DNA from: CADEED01 sp963842515
Lineage (GTDB): Bacteria > Pseudomonadota > Gammaproteobacteria > Steroidobacterales > Steroidobacteraceae
Direction of reading: 5' to 3'
DNA length: 64,000 bases
NCBI GenBank assembly: GCA_963842515.1
Contig: CAWJGO010000001.1
Location: 1,302,001-1,366,000 of the forward strand
Both the position numbers and the translations under genes were made by a program. This document shows positions 23,975 through 33,857 of this stretch, piece by piece. Within the stretch, counting starts at the first letter, position 1; each line of letters starts with the position of its first letter. Under the pieces are notes generated by a model. The model was not told the origin of the DNA. It did not search any database and saw nothing but the letters and a program-made list of their open reading frames with translations.

Positions 23975-24205
23975 CGATCAACCCGGTAGGGTGGTCCCGC
24001 CTTGTGGCGCGGGGCCACCCTCCATTCGTGAACTGCGTCACACCGCGGCTTTGCGTCGAAGAGTCTTTTCACCAGACTTAATCAGCAAAAAATCGCGCTT
24101 TCGAGCCGCTAGTCCCTCGAATGCGCCCGTCTGTCGGAACCAGGCTGCGCTTCGTGTGTGCTTCATTGAAAGTCCCCCTCAGCAATTCGCAGGGAACAGG
24201 CTTCA

Positions 24206-24748
24206 ATGCAACACGCACGTTCATTCCGGAATCCACGCCATCGCGACGGCTTCTCCATCATTGAACTGATGGTGACAGTGTCGCTGGCCGCCGTGTTGTT
24301 CGCGATTGCGATTCCCTCATTCCGCCAGATCATCGCGACCAACAACCTCGCGACTCAAACCAACGATTTCATCGGCGCTCTCAACTTCGCGCGATCAGAG
24401 GCGATTACGCGCAACGTGACGATCACCTTCTGCCGCGTCGACGCGCCTGCTGATGACGATTGCGGCGGTGGCAGCGATGTCTGGCAAAACTGGATCGTGC
24501 GCACAGGCACGGGCACCGTCGTCCGGCGCGGGGAGGTCACGGATGCGGGCGGCATCAGCGTGGTTTCCACTCTCATCGACGACACCATCGTTTTCGGGTC
24601 CGACGGCCTGTCGACCACCGGAGGCGTACTGGTGTCCGGCAGCCAGTTCAACGTGTGTTCCGACATGGCGAGCGGAGAAAACATTCGTCAGGTGACGCTG
24701 GGCGGCGGAAGCCGGATCTCCACCGTAAAGCTTGCGGGGACTTGCTGA
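24206..24748 (+). CDS. fimT: Minor pseudopilin FimT/GspH
   Basis: Minor type IV pilin of 180 residues. The prepilin peptidase site is DG/FSIIELMVTVSLAAVLF, with Glu5 of the mature protein, followed by the hydrophobic helix and the GspH-type beta domain (NFARSEAITRNVTITFC; ends in Cys). It opens the minor-pilin cluster. The minor pilins are thought to form the pilus tip complex that primes assembly and carries PilY1. Cysteines in the C-terminal half probably form disulfides. Confidence 0.92.
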   Translation: MQHARSFRNPRHRDGFSIIELMVTVSLAAVLFAIAIPSFRQIIATNNLATQTNDFIGALNFARSEAITRNVTITFCRVDAPADDDCGGGSDVWQNWIVRTGTGTVVRRGEVTDAGGISVVSTLIDDTIVFGSDGLSTTGGVLVSGSQFNVCSDMASGENIRQVTLGGGSRISTVKLAGTC

Positions 24749-24749
24749 A

Positions 24750-25214
24750 ATGGCTCGTGCAACGACAAGAATTCACAGGATGATGGCATCGGGTAAACAA
24801 ACGGGCGTCGGGCTCGTCGAAGTGCTGGTTGCCGTGCTCGTTCTATCCATTGGCATGCTCGGCCTCGCCGGATTGCAGATGCGCACGTTGCGCAACAACC
24901 AAAGCTCACTCGAGCGCGGCGTCGCAGTCGTGGAGACTCATGCCATCGCCGACGCCATGCGCGCCGACCTGAATACCGCGACCCAGCTTCTTCAGTACAA
25001 CATTTCGCTGACGGCGCCAGCTCCGGGAGGGGCTACGTTCCACGAGACCGTACTCCGCGGCTGGCGTAATAATCTGATCGCGACTCTGGGGACGGGCGCC
25101 ACGGGTGCGGTCCTCTGCGATGGGCCGGTCTGCCTCATCACGATTCAGTGGGACGATTCGCGCGGTACCGAAGGAAGCGCGACGCAGACCATCACGACGA
25201 CGGTGCACCTGTGA
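24750..25214 (+). CDS. pilV: Type IV pilus modification protein / minor pilin PilV
   Basis: A 154-residue minor pilin. Its prepilin site is atypical, QTGVGLVEVLVAVLVLSIGML: the usual Phe+1 is replaced by Val or Gly depending on which Gly is cut, as seen in PilV proteins. MLGLAGLQMRTLRNNQSSLERG follows. It starts one base after the fimT stop (ATG 24750) and overlaps pilW by 4 bp (GTGA at 25211), so translation is coupled. Confidence 0.9.
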   Translation: MARATTRIHRMMASGKQTGVGLVEVLVAVLVLSIGMLGLAGLQMRTLRNNQSSLERGVAVVETHAIADAMRADLNTATQLLQYNISLTAPAPGGATFHETVLRGWRNNLIATLGTGATGAVLCDGPVCLITIQWDDSRGTEGSATQTITTTVHL

Positions 25215-26221
25215 GCCGCGCTTCTGTCAGGGGTTTCACGCTGATCGAGCTCATGGTCTCGCTGGTGCTCGGCTTGATCGTCATCGGCGGCGTCATCAGT
25301 GTCGTGCTCTCCAATCGTCGCAGCTACAACAGCACCGAAGGCCTGTCGCAGGTACAGGAGAGCGCGCGTACCGCCTTCGAGCTGCTGGCGCGCGACATCA
25401 GGCAGTCGGCGGGCAACGGTTGCGACAACACAGCGGGCACCGCCAATGTTCTTAGGCCAAGCGCAGCATGGTGGCGCGACTGGTACGGCCTGCGCGGCTT
25501 CGACGGTACGGATGTCGACCCTGCGGTCGCGGACGGTACTGCCATTGGCCAGCGCATTGCCGGCACCGACTCCATTCACACCCAGGGAATCGATGGCGTA
25601 CCGCTGCCGCTGGAAATTCACAACGCTGCTGGCGGGCGGCTGGAAATCAACGCCGCGACTACACCTTTCGGTGCGGGCGACGTGATGATGGTCTGCGACT
25701 TCGATCATGCCGCGATTTTTCAGGCCAGCGCCTACGATCCCGGCACTTCATCGGTATTCCACGCCGAAGGTGTACTGGCACCGGGGCCGGGAAATTGCTC
25801 GCAGGGGCTGGGATTTCCCACCGACTGCGGCAGCGTCACGGGCAACGTCTATACCTTTGCACGCAATTCGGCCGTCGGTCGCATGGCGGCTGTCGCCTGG
25901 TACGTGGGGGCGAATGGACGCCCCGCTGATGGTGGCCGATCCTTGTTTCGGCGCCGACTCGCTCCAGGCGGACTCCTCGTCACCGAAGAAGTGGTTGCCG
26001 GCGTCACCAACCTGCGCGTCACCTATGGCGTCAATGGCAGTGAGCTCATCCGCGACGGTTCCGTGCTCGGCAGCGCCGATTGGCCCAACGTCAATTCGGT
26101 TTTCGTCGAACTGACGGCGGACAGTGCGGATACCAATGTCTCGACCAATGCGACCGTGAACAACGGGCGCTTTCAGAAAACCTTTTCCTACCTCATTACC
26201 CTCAGGAATCGCGTCCCATGA
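25211..26221 (+). CDS. pilW: Minor pilin PilW
   Basis: A 336-residue minor pilin with the canonical processing site RG/FTLIELMVSLVLGLIVIGG near the N-terminus. The PilW features are SYNSTEGLSQVQESARTAFELLARDIRQSAGNGC and a long beta-rich C-terminal part. The start is GTG 25211, inside the pilV stop; the stop overlaps the next start (ATGA at 26218). It belongs to the tip complex with PilV, PilX and PilY1. Confidence 0.92.
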   Translation: MSRASVRGFTLIELMVSLVLGLIVIGGVISVVLSNRRSYNSTEGLSQVQESARTAFELLARDIRQSAGNGCDNTAGTANVLRPSAAWWRDWYGLRGFDGTDVDPAVADGTAIGQRIAGTDSIHTQGIDGVPLPLEIHNAAGGRLEINAATTPFGAGDVMMVCDFDHAAIFQASAYDPGTSSVFHAEGVLAPGPGNCSQGLGFPTDCGSVTGNVYTFARNSAVGRMAAVAWYVGANGRPADGGRSLFRRRLAPGGLLVTEEVVAGVTNLRVTYGVNGSELIRDGSVLGSADWPNVNSVFVELTADSADTNVSTNATVNNGRFQKTFSYLITLRNRVP

Positions 26222-26817
26222 TGTCGTTAGTCGCAAGCCGCAGTTCGCGTACGCAGCGGGTTCACCGTCAGCGGGGTGTTGCGCTCGTCGTTGCACTCGT
26301 CCTGCTCGTGGTTGCCACGCTCATCGGGCTTGCTGCCAGTCGCGGTACGATTTTGCAGGAACGCATGAGCGCCAATTCCTATGACCGTTCGCTCGCCTTC
26401 CAGCGCAGCGAAGCCGCGCTGCGTGCCGCGGAGGACGCGATCACCGCCGATTGGCGCATCGCGAACCTTGGTGGGACGGATTGTTCTCCGACGTCAGCGC
26501 TGCTGTGCGACGTCGTGCCCGCCGCCGCGTTCTCCGGAACCGACGCCACCTGGCGCGATGTGTCGGCGATCTTCGACGTCAACAGTGCAATGACGCCGGG
26601 CGTACCGCAGTACACCGTGCAATTCATGGGCACGGGGCGTGCCGACAACGACATGGGCACCGCCGAGAACGCGGACACCGGCAATTATGGAAGCGGGAGC
26701 GCGCCCGACAACGTCGCGTATTACCGGATCACCTCGCGCAGCAGCGATCCCACGCCAGCAGTTCTGGGTGAGCGATCCATCGTCGTGCTGCAGGCCACCG
26801 TCAAACGGCCGTTCTAA
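26218..26817 (+). CDS. pilX: Minor pilin PilX
   Basis: A 199-residue PilX. The N-terminal motif is QRGVALVVALVLLVVATLIG, the divergent prepilin segment of PilX, which often lacks the FTLIE box. It is followed by QERMSANSYDRSLAFQRSEAALRAAED, a family hallmark. It overlaps the pilW stop by 4 bp and lies 34 bp before pilY1. Two cysteines in the middle (DCSPTSALLC) may form a disulfide. Confidence 0.9.
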   Translation: MMSLVASRSSRTQRVHRQRGVALVVALVLLVVATLIGLAASRGTILQERMSANSYDRSLAFQRSEAALRAAEDAITADWRIANLGGTDCSPTSALLCDVVPAAAFSGTDATWRDVSAIFDVNSAMTPGVPQYTVQFMGTGRADNDMGTAENADTGNYGSGSAPDNVAYYRITSRSSDPTPAVLGERSIVVLQATVKRPF

Positions 26818-26851
26818 AGCGGCGCGCAAACGAATCAATCAAGGATCATCT

Positions 26852-29800
26852 ATGTCACCTGTCACTGCCAAGAAGAAAACGCTCTGGAACGCGACACGCG
26901 GCTTTCCGCGTGCGGTTCTCAGCGCATTCCTCCTGATTGGCGCGGTCACTTCCAACGCACAGGTCGCGCAGACGCCGCTGTCCGTGGCTGATGGCGTCCC
27001 CGGCAACCTGGTGCTCACGCCGTCGGTGGAATGGCCAACACTCGACAGCATGGCGAACATCCTGCCTAACTACGATCCGGCGATCGAGTTCCCGGGCTAT
27101 TTCGATCCAAACAAGTGCTACAACTACATCTACAGCGCCACTGAAGCGGACCGACGGTTCGAGCCCTCTGGCGCCGCCTCCGCGCATACCTGCAGTGCCT
27201 CCGCCAATGAATGGAGCGGCAACTTCATGAACTGGGCCGCCACCCAGACCATCGACCCTTTCCGCAAGGCCCTGACCGGTGGTTACCGCGTGAAGGACAC
27301 CGCCGCAACCACCTGGCTCGAAAAAGCCCGCTCGGACGACAACACGGGATCCAACATCTATCCCGACCGGAACCTGACGAGCCTGGCGCACGTTACCGGC
27401 GCCATTCCCAGTACCGTGTGGACCAGCGTCGGAACGCGCGTACGGACCTACGGCAACAAAATGCGCTTTCGCGGGCCGGGTGGCGCGAGCCTTGCAGGCA
27501 CTGTCGTCGATTACGACCCCGGCTCTCATACACTCGATGACGATTCCGCCGACACGGTCTTCGAGGTCAGCGTCAGGGTGGCGGTGTGTTACTCGGCAGC
27601 CCTTGCCGAAGCGAATTGCGTGCGCTACGGCTCTAACTACAAGCCCGAAGGCCTCATCCAGGAATATTCGCGCCGCATTCGCTTCAGCGCGTTCGGCTTC
27701 CTCAATGACCATTCGGCATTGAAGGATGGCGGCGTGATGCGCGCCAAACAGAAATTCGTCGGACCGCGCAAGCTCGATCCGGTGTCCCATCTGTGGGTGC
27801 CAAATCCCAACAGGGAATGGAACGCTTCGACCGGCGTATTCATCAGGAATCCGGATGCGACGGACGCGACCGCAACGGCGGGCGTCGTCGGAACGACCAG
27901 CGGCGGAAGCTCGTATTCAACCGGCACCGACGCGGCGCCTCTCGGCACGACGACGCTGGAGGCCAAGACTGTCACCGACAGTGGCGTGATCAATTACATC
28001 AACCGCTTCGGTCAGATGACGACCAAGAACCACAAGACCTACGACCCGGTCAGCGAGCTTTACTACACAGCGCTGCGGTATCTGCGGCGCCAATCGAACA
28101 TCGCGGCTTACTCCAGTGTCTCTGGATCCGCCGATGAGCGATACGAGCTCGTCGACGGCTTCCCGGTGATTGCGAATTGGGATGGTGCCGCCAACGATCC
28201 ATACCAATATCGCTGCCAGAAGACCGCGATTCTCGGTATTGGCGATGCCAATTCCCACAAGGACAAAAACTTGCCGGGGCATGATGCCCACAGCGGCTAC
28301 AACGACAACGACACCAACACCGAGCCAACGGATGATGGCGCGCCGTACGCGACCACGCCCATCGACGTCTGGGCCGCTACTCAGAAAGTGGCCGAGATCG
28401 AGGGCATCACCATCTCTGGAACCGGCACGTTCACGGGCCGCGAAAATTCGGCGTACATCGCGGGGCTTGCGTATATGGCGCACACCAGTGACATGCGCCC
28501 GGACCTCGAAGGCCATCAGACCATCTCCACGCACTGGGTGGACGTGCGCGAAAACCAGTATCTGGAGCCCAGGGCGAGAAACCAGTACTGGCTGGCTGCG
28601 AAATACGGCGGTTTCGAAGTCCCGGATCCCGTGGAGGCTTTCGATCCTTTCGCCACCACGGTGACCATTCCAGTAGCAGCCTGGCATACGAACGCGGACA
28701 CGCTGGAATCGGGCGATCTTCGTCCCGACAACTTCTATGTCGCCAGCGACGCGGACAAGATGATCCTGAGTCTCACCACGGCGTTCCAGAAAATCGCGGA
28801 TGAGAACGTCGGGTCGTCGGCGTCCCTGGCCGCGAATTCCACCCGGATCGACACCGAGACTCGAACCTTCCAGGCGCAGTTCGTCAGCGGTAAGTGGACC
28901 GGCGAGTTGAACTCATACATTGTCGAGCCAGACGGCTCGCTGCGAACCCCGCCTGCCTGGAGTGCGAGCACGTCGCTTGCGCCCGCCGACTGGGCAACGC
29001 GTCGAATCTTCATCAACAATCCGGGCACTGGCCAGGTCGCGTTCGAATGGGCCAACCTGAGTGTCGCGCAGAGATCCGCGCTGGGAAGCACGGAGCTGGT
29101 CGACTACCTGCGCGGTGATGGCTCGAGGGAGCAGGAGACGACGGGCGGCATCTACCGCAATCGAAGCGCGATTCTCGGCGACATAGTCAATTCGACCCCG
29201 GTGTTCGTCGGCGCGCCCAATGCCAACCTCCATACCGGCGCGCTCTTCAACGGCGCCAGCAGTTACGGCGCGTTCGCGGCCACGACCGCGGGGCGTACCG
29301 GCGTCGTGTATGTGGGCGCGAACGACGGCATGTTGCACGCGTTCAATGCCACCGACGGCAGCGAGATGTACGCGTTCATTCCGAACAGCGTGGCACTCAA
29401 TGGGCTCGAGGCGACAGCGGACCCTGACTACGCCCACCGCTATTTCGTCGACGGTGACATGGCCATCGCCGACGTCTACAACGGTTCCGCGTGGCGGACC
29501 ATTCTCGTCGGCACGCTTGGCCGCGGCGGCCCCGGCGTGTTTGCGCTGGATATCACCGATCCCGGCAGCATCCAGTTCCTGTGGGAGAAGAGTGGCAGCG
29601 ACATCGCGGCTCTGGGCAAGAACATCGGCAGGCCGGTAATTGCTCAGGTCGCCAATGGAGACTGGCGAGTGTTGCTTGGCAATGGCCCGGAAAGCGCGGC
29701 TGACACGGGCAATCTGGTGACGATCAACGTCTTCACGGGCGCCGTCACCACCATCAACGTCAGCGCCGCGACCGGTAACGCGCTGAGCGCCGTGCTCGCG

Positions 29801-30619
29801 CGCGATACCGACGGCGATCGATTCGCGGATACCGTGTATGCGGGCGACGCACTCGGCAATCTCTGGAAGATAACCGGCATCAACGGCACCGGAGCCGTGA
29901 CCCTGCTGTTCGCCGCAACCGATGGCGTCAACCCACAGCCGATCACCGCCGCGCCGCTGGTGGCACGAGATCCAGCCACGGCCATTGTCTGGGTGTTCTT
30001 CGGCACTGGCAGCTATCTCAGTGACGCGGACTTCCTCGATACGCAGCAGCAGACTTGGTACGGCATCAAGGATGAAGGCGTCACCGTGCTTCGTTCGCAG
30101 CTGATGCCGCGAGTGATCGAGAGCACCATCCAATACGCCATCAACGTCGTCGCGGATCCCAACGATGACGTATTAGGTCAACGGACCATCTCCGAAGGCA
30201 CGGCCGGTGATCTGGCGGGCAGGAGAGGCTGGTACATGAATTTCGACGTGTCGCGCGAACGCATGGTGGTTCCGAACCGGCTCCAGGGTGGCGCGCTGAT
30301 CGGTACCACGCGTATTCCCGATCCGACCGATGCCTGCGATCCGAGCGGCGGCGGTTTCGTCATGGCCATCAATCCGTTTACCGGCGCGCGACTCGATCGC
30401 ACCTTCTTCGACTTGAATAACGATGGCCTGTTCAACAACGCCGATCTGACGGGTGGCGAGATCAACTCGGGCGTGGGTTTCTCCAGCAGCCCTAACAACC
30501 CGATCTTCGTCGAGAACGTCATGCAGATCAGTCTCGACGATGGCACTACCAGGACCATCCGGACGCAGGGATCGTCGGTGGACACCCAGCGCATGAACTG
30601 GCGCGAAATCACGAATTGA
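26852..30619 (+). CDS. pilY1: Type IV pilus tip protein PilY1
   Basis: A 1255-residue secreted adhesin and pilus-biogenesis factor at the pilus tip. Signal peptide at residues 1-36 (hydrophobic AVLSAFLLIGAVTSNA). The N-terminal 650 residues are variable. The C-terminal beta-propeller (about 780-1200) has WD-like strands such as VVYVGANDGMLHAFNATDGSE, and a calcium-binding loop DTDGDRFADTVYAGD near residue 985, the site controlling extension and retraction in Pseudomonas PilY1. A second DLNNDGLFNNADLTGGE stretch near the end looks like another Ca-binding (dockerin-like) loop. ATG 26852 follows AAGGAT. Confidence 0.93.
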   Translation: MSPVTAKKKTLWNATRGFPRAVLSAFLLIGAVTSNAQVAQTPLSVADGVPGNLVLTPSVEWPTLDSMANILPNYDPAIEFPGYFDPNKCYNYIYSATEADRRFEPSGAASAHTCSASANEWSGNFMNWAATQTIDPFRKALTGGYRVKDTAATTWLEKARSDDNTGSNIYPDRNLTSLAHVTGAIPSTVWTSVGTRVRTYGNKMRFRGPGGASLAGTVVDYDPGSHTLDDDSADTVFEVSVRVAVCYSAALAEANCVRYGSNYKPEGLIQEYSRRIRFSAFGFLNDHSALKDGGVMRAKQKFVGPRKLDPVSHLWVPNPNREWNASTGVFIRNPDATDATATAGVVGTTSGGSSYSTGTDAAPLGTTTLEAKTVTDSGVINYINRFGQMTTKNHKTYDPVSELYYTALRYLRRQSNIAAYSSVSGSADERYELVDGFPVIANWDGAANDPYQYRCQKTAILGIGDANSHKDKNLPGHDAHSGYNDNDTNTEPTDDGAPYATTPIDVWAATQKVAEIEGITISGTGTFTGRENSAYIAGLAYMAHTSDMRPDLEGHQTISTHWVDVRENQYLEPRARNQYWLAAKYGGFEVPDPVEAFDPFATTVTIPVAAWHTNADTLESGDLRPDNFYVASDADKMILSLTTAFQKIADENVGSSASLAANSTRIDTETRTFQAQFVSGKWTGELNSYIVEPDGSLRTPPAWSASTSLAPADWATRRIFINNPGTGQVAFEWANLSVAQRSALGSTELVDYLRGDGSREQETTGGIYRNRSAILGDIVNSTPVFVGAPNANLHTGALFNGASSYGAFAATTAGRTGVVYVGANDGMLHAFNATDGSEMYAFIPNSVALNGLEATADPDYAHRYFVDGDMAIADVYNGSAWRTILVGTLGRGGPGVFALDITDPGSIQFLWEKSGSDIAALGKNIGRPVIAQVANGDWRVLLGNGPESAADTGNLVTINVFTGAVTTINVSAATGNALSAVLARDTDGDRFADTVYAGDALGNLWKITGINGTGAVTLLFAATDGVNPQPITAAPLVARDPATAIVWVFFGTGSYLSDADFLDTQQQTWYGIKDEGVTVLRSQLMPRVIESTIQYAINVVADPNDDVLGQRTISEGTAGDLAGRRGWYMNFDVSRERMVVPNRLQGGALIGTTRIPDPTDACDPSGGGFVMAINPFTGARLDRTFFDLNNDGLFNNADLTGGEINSGVGFSSSPNNPIFVENVMQISLDDGTTRTIRTQGSSVDTQRMNWREITN

Positions 30620-30630
30620 AGGCAGCCAAT

Positions 30631-31089
30631 ATGGAATCTCCCATGCACGATCAGGATCGCTCGCAACACCCCCGCAAGGGCGCCGGCTTTACGCTCATTG
30701 AGCTCATGATCACGGTTGCGATCGTCGGCCTACTGGCGGCGATCGCCATTCCGGCGTACACGGCGTACATCCTGCGTTCGAATCGCGCGGCGGCGAAATC
30801 GTGCATGGCGGAAAAGGCACAGCATATGGAGCGGTACTACACGACCAATCTCAGGTACGACAACGCTCCGGTCGTTCAACTCCCCTGCGAGACCGAGGGT
30901 GGGCTCAATCAGCGATACACCATCACGGTTGCGAATCTGGTTGCCGGACAACGTACCTACACGATCACCGCGACGCCCATCAACGCGCAGGCCACTGGCG
31001 ACACGCAGTGCGGAGTCCTGACCATGACGCAGGCCTCGGTGCGCAACCAGTCCGGTGGCGGCGGCCTTGCCCACTGCTGGGGGCGCTAG
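30631..31089 (+). CDS. pilE: Type IV pilin PilE-like
   Basis: A 152-residue pilin with the processing site GAG/FTLIELMITVAIVGLLAAIAIP and the pilin segment AYTAYILRSNRAAAKSCMAEKAQHMERYYT. Two C-terminal cysteines may form the D-region disulfide. In this cluster it is usually a minor pilin. Start ATG 30631 with GAAGG upstream. Its stop shares the four bases CTAG (31086-31089) with the stop of the convergent ABC permease gene. Confidence 0.9.
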   Translation: MESPMHDQDRSQHPRKGAGFTLIELMITVAIVGLLAAIAIPAYTAYILRSNRAAAKSCMAEKAQHMERYYTTNLRYDNAPVVQLPCETEGGLNQRYTITVANLVAGQRTYTITATPINAQATGDTQCGVLTMTQASVRNQSGGGGLAHCWGR

Positions 31090-31843
31090 TTCTTGAGCTT
31101 GTAGCCCGTGCGGAACATCCAGTGGATGACCGCGAGCAGCAGCAGCATGAACCCCATGGTCATGCCGAAGCTCAAGGCGACGTTCACGTCGGAAACACCG
31201 TAGAAGCTCCAGCGGAAGCCGTTCACCAGGTAGACCACCGGGTTGAACAGCGTGATCTTCTGCCACAACGGCGGCAGCATCGAGATTGAATAGAAGCTGC
31301 CACCGAGGAAGGTGAGCGGCGTCACCACCATCATCGGCACGATCTGGATCTTCTCCCAGCTGTCGGCCCAGACGCCGATGGCGAAGCCGAGCAGGCTGAA
31401 GGTCACCGATGTGAGCACCAGGAAGCCGATCATCCACACCGGGTGCAGCACCTCGAAAGGCACGAACAGGCGCGCGGTCAGCGCAATGATGGTGCCCAGG
31501 ATCACCGACTTGGTGGCCGCCGCGCCCACGTAACCGAGCAGGGTCTCACCGAGTCCCACGGGCGCCGACAGCAGCTCGTAGATGGTGCCGGCGAACTTCG
31601 GCATGTAGATACCGAAAGAGGAGTTCGACACGCTCTCCATGAGCACCGTGAGCATGATGAGACCCGGTACGATGAACGCGCCGTAGCTCACGCCGTCGAT
31701 GCTCATCATGCGCGAGCCAATCGCCGACCCGAACACCACGAAATACAAGGAAGTGGTGATGACCGGCGTGGCGATGCTCTGGAAGAGGGTGCGCCAGGTG
31801 CGCGCCATCTCGAATTGGTAGATAGCCCGGACCGCGTGCAGGT

Positions 31844-31847
<4 letters not shown>
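31086..31847 (-). CDS. ABC-2 type transporter permease
   Basis: A 253-residue permease with six hydrophobic segments. It is similar in layout to E. coli YadH: MNLHAVRAIYQFEMARTWRT opens, PVITTSLYFVVFGSAIG follows, and the ABC-2 signature region LTPLTFLGGSFYSISMLP / FNPVVYLVNGFRWSFYG lies near residues 165-210. It forms an exporter with the ATPase gene, which it overlaps by 4 bp. Substrate unknown. Confidence 0.9.
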
Positions 31848-32767
<920 letters not shown>

Positions 32768-32897
32768 GGTTAGTCACAAAGGTAAACGGGAACGCCCCGT
32801 CATGGAAGCCGCAGCCCGACCAGAAAAGCTAACAATGGATTAAGCCTTGCTTCTCGCCGGTTCAGGCGCTTGAATGCCTCGCAAGAGGGAGGTTGGC

Positions 32898-33857
32898 GTG
32901 AAAAAAATAGTGTACGGCGCGGTGGCGGCTGTCTGTCTTGCGAGCGCGTCAGCTCATGCCGCGGATCAACCCGAGGCGGGTTGCAGGTACCGGGAGGATC
33001 CACTGGCGGCGCCGGCCGCGGACGCCGCGACGCAGGACAAACATCGCGTAACCTTGTTAGCAGTGGCTCCTGCGGAAGGCGCGGAAGTCCGGGCGAACAG
33101 CATGCTCGAGCTCGATGTCGAGTATCACGTGGCCGGCTTTGCTGTCGACAAATTCTTCCTCATGGTGCGGTTTCCGACCGTCTCGCTCGGCTCGATGACT
33201 CCCGGCGAGACACGCGACTACCGCTACCTGCAGGCGCCGTCAGGCAAGGTTCACCTATGCGTCCCTTTGACGGAAGCATATGGGCACCCGGGTGTCCGCT
33301 GGCCGTTGAGCTTCATGGTCAGCATCAACGAAAAATATCCCGATCACAGCCGCCCGGTGGTCGACAGCCGCATCGTTCAACTGAACTCGGTCGACATGCC
33401 GGCCAGCGCACTGGCAAGGCAGGAGCAGGTACCGCCCGAGGATGTACAGCGCGCGCTCACGATGGTGTTCGGCTACATCGAGCAGCAGGGCGCCATGAAC
33501 AAATTGTGTCCGGCACGCTTCGCCGAGTTTCACTCCCGGTATACCAAGACCTACCGCGCGTGGGAAATGCGTAATGCCGCGACCATCAGGCAGATCCACG
33601 AACAGCAGTTCGACTTGCTTCGCCGCACGACGTCCAGTCCAGTGGCAGCGGCAATGGCGTTCGACGCCACGCGCAACGCCGCCTTCGGTTTTTTGGGCAC
33701 GCTCAAGGAGCCCGACCTCCGTTGGCAATGCGAAGCAACGATCGAGTTGCTGAACGGTGCAAGAGGCGATCTCCCCACCGCCACCGCCACCGCCGCCAAC
33801 CTGGAGATCGTTCAGAAATACCTGGCCAGCCAGAAAAAACGCGACGTGACCCCATGA
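32898..33857 (+). CDS. Secreted protein of unknown family
   Basis: A 319-residue protein with a signal peptide (VKKIVYGAVAAVCLASASAHA). I recognise no domain; the first half looks beta-rich (VTLLAVAPAEGAEVRANSML, LDVEYHVAGFAVDKFFLMVR) and the second half is helical with four cysteines overall. GTG 32898 is preceded by AGGGAGG and fits better than ATG 32874. Its stop overlaps the protease start (ATGA at 33854), so the two should be made together; perhaps it is a partner or target of that protease. Confidence 0.78.
   Translation: MKKIVYGAVAAVCLASASAHAADQPEAGCRYREDPLAAPAADAATQDKHRVTLLAVAPAEGAEVRANSMLELDVEYHVAGFAVDKFFLMVRFPTVSLGSMTPGETRDYRYLQAPSGKVHLCVPLTEAYGHPGVRWPLSFMVSINEKYPDHSRPVVDSRIVQLNSVDMPASALARQEQVPPEDVQRALTMVFGYIEQQGAMNKLCPARFAEFHSRYTKTYRAWEMRNAATIRQIHEQQFDLLRRTTSSPVAAAMAFDATRNAAFGFLGTLKEPDLRWQCEATIELLNGARGDLPTATATAANLEIVQKYLASQKKRDVTP

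Noticed and set aside
23989..24020. Terminator after the small membrane protein (GGGTGGTCCCGC ... GCGCGGGGCCACCC)
   Set aside because: A good stem exists but no T-run follows on either strand, so it is not a convincing intrinsic terminator.
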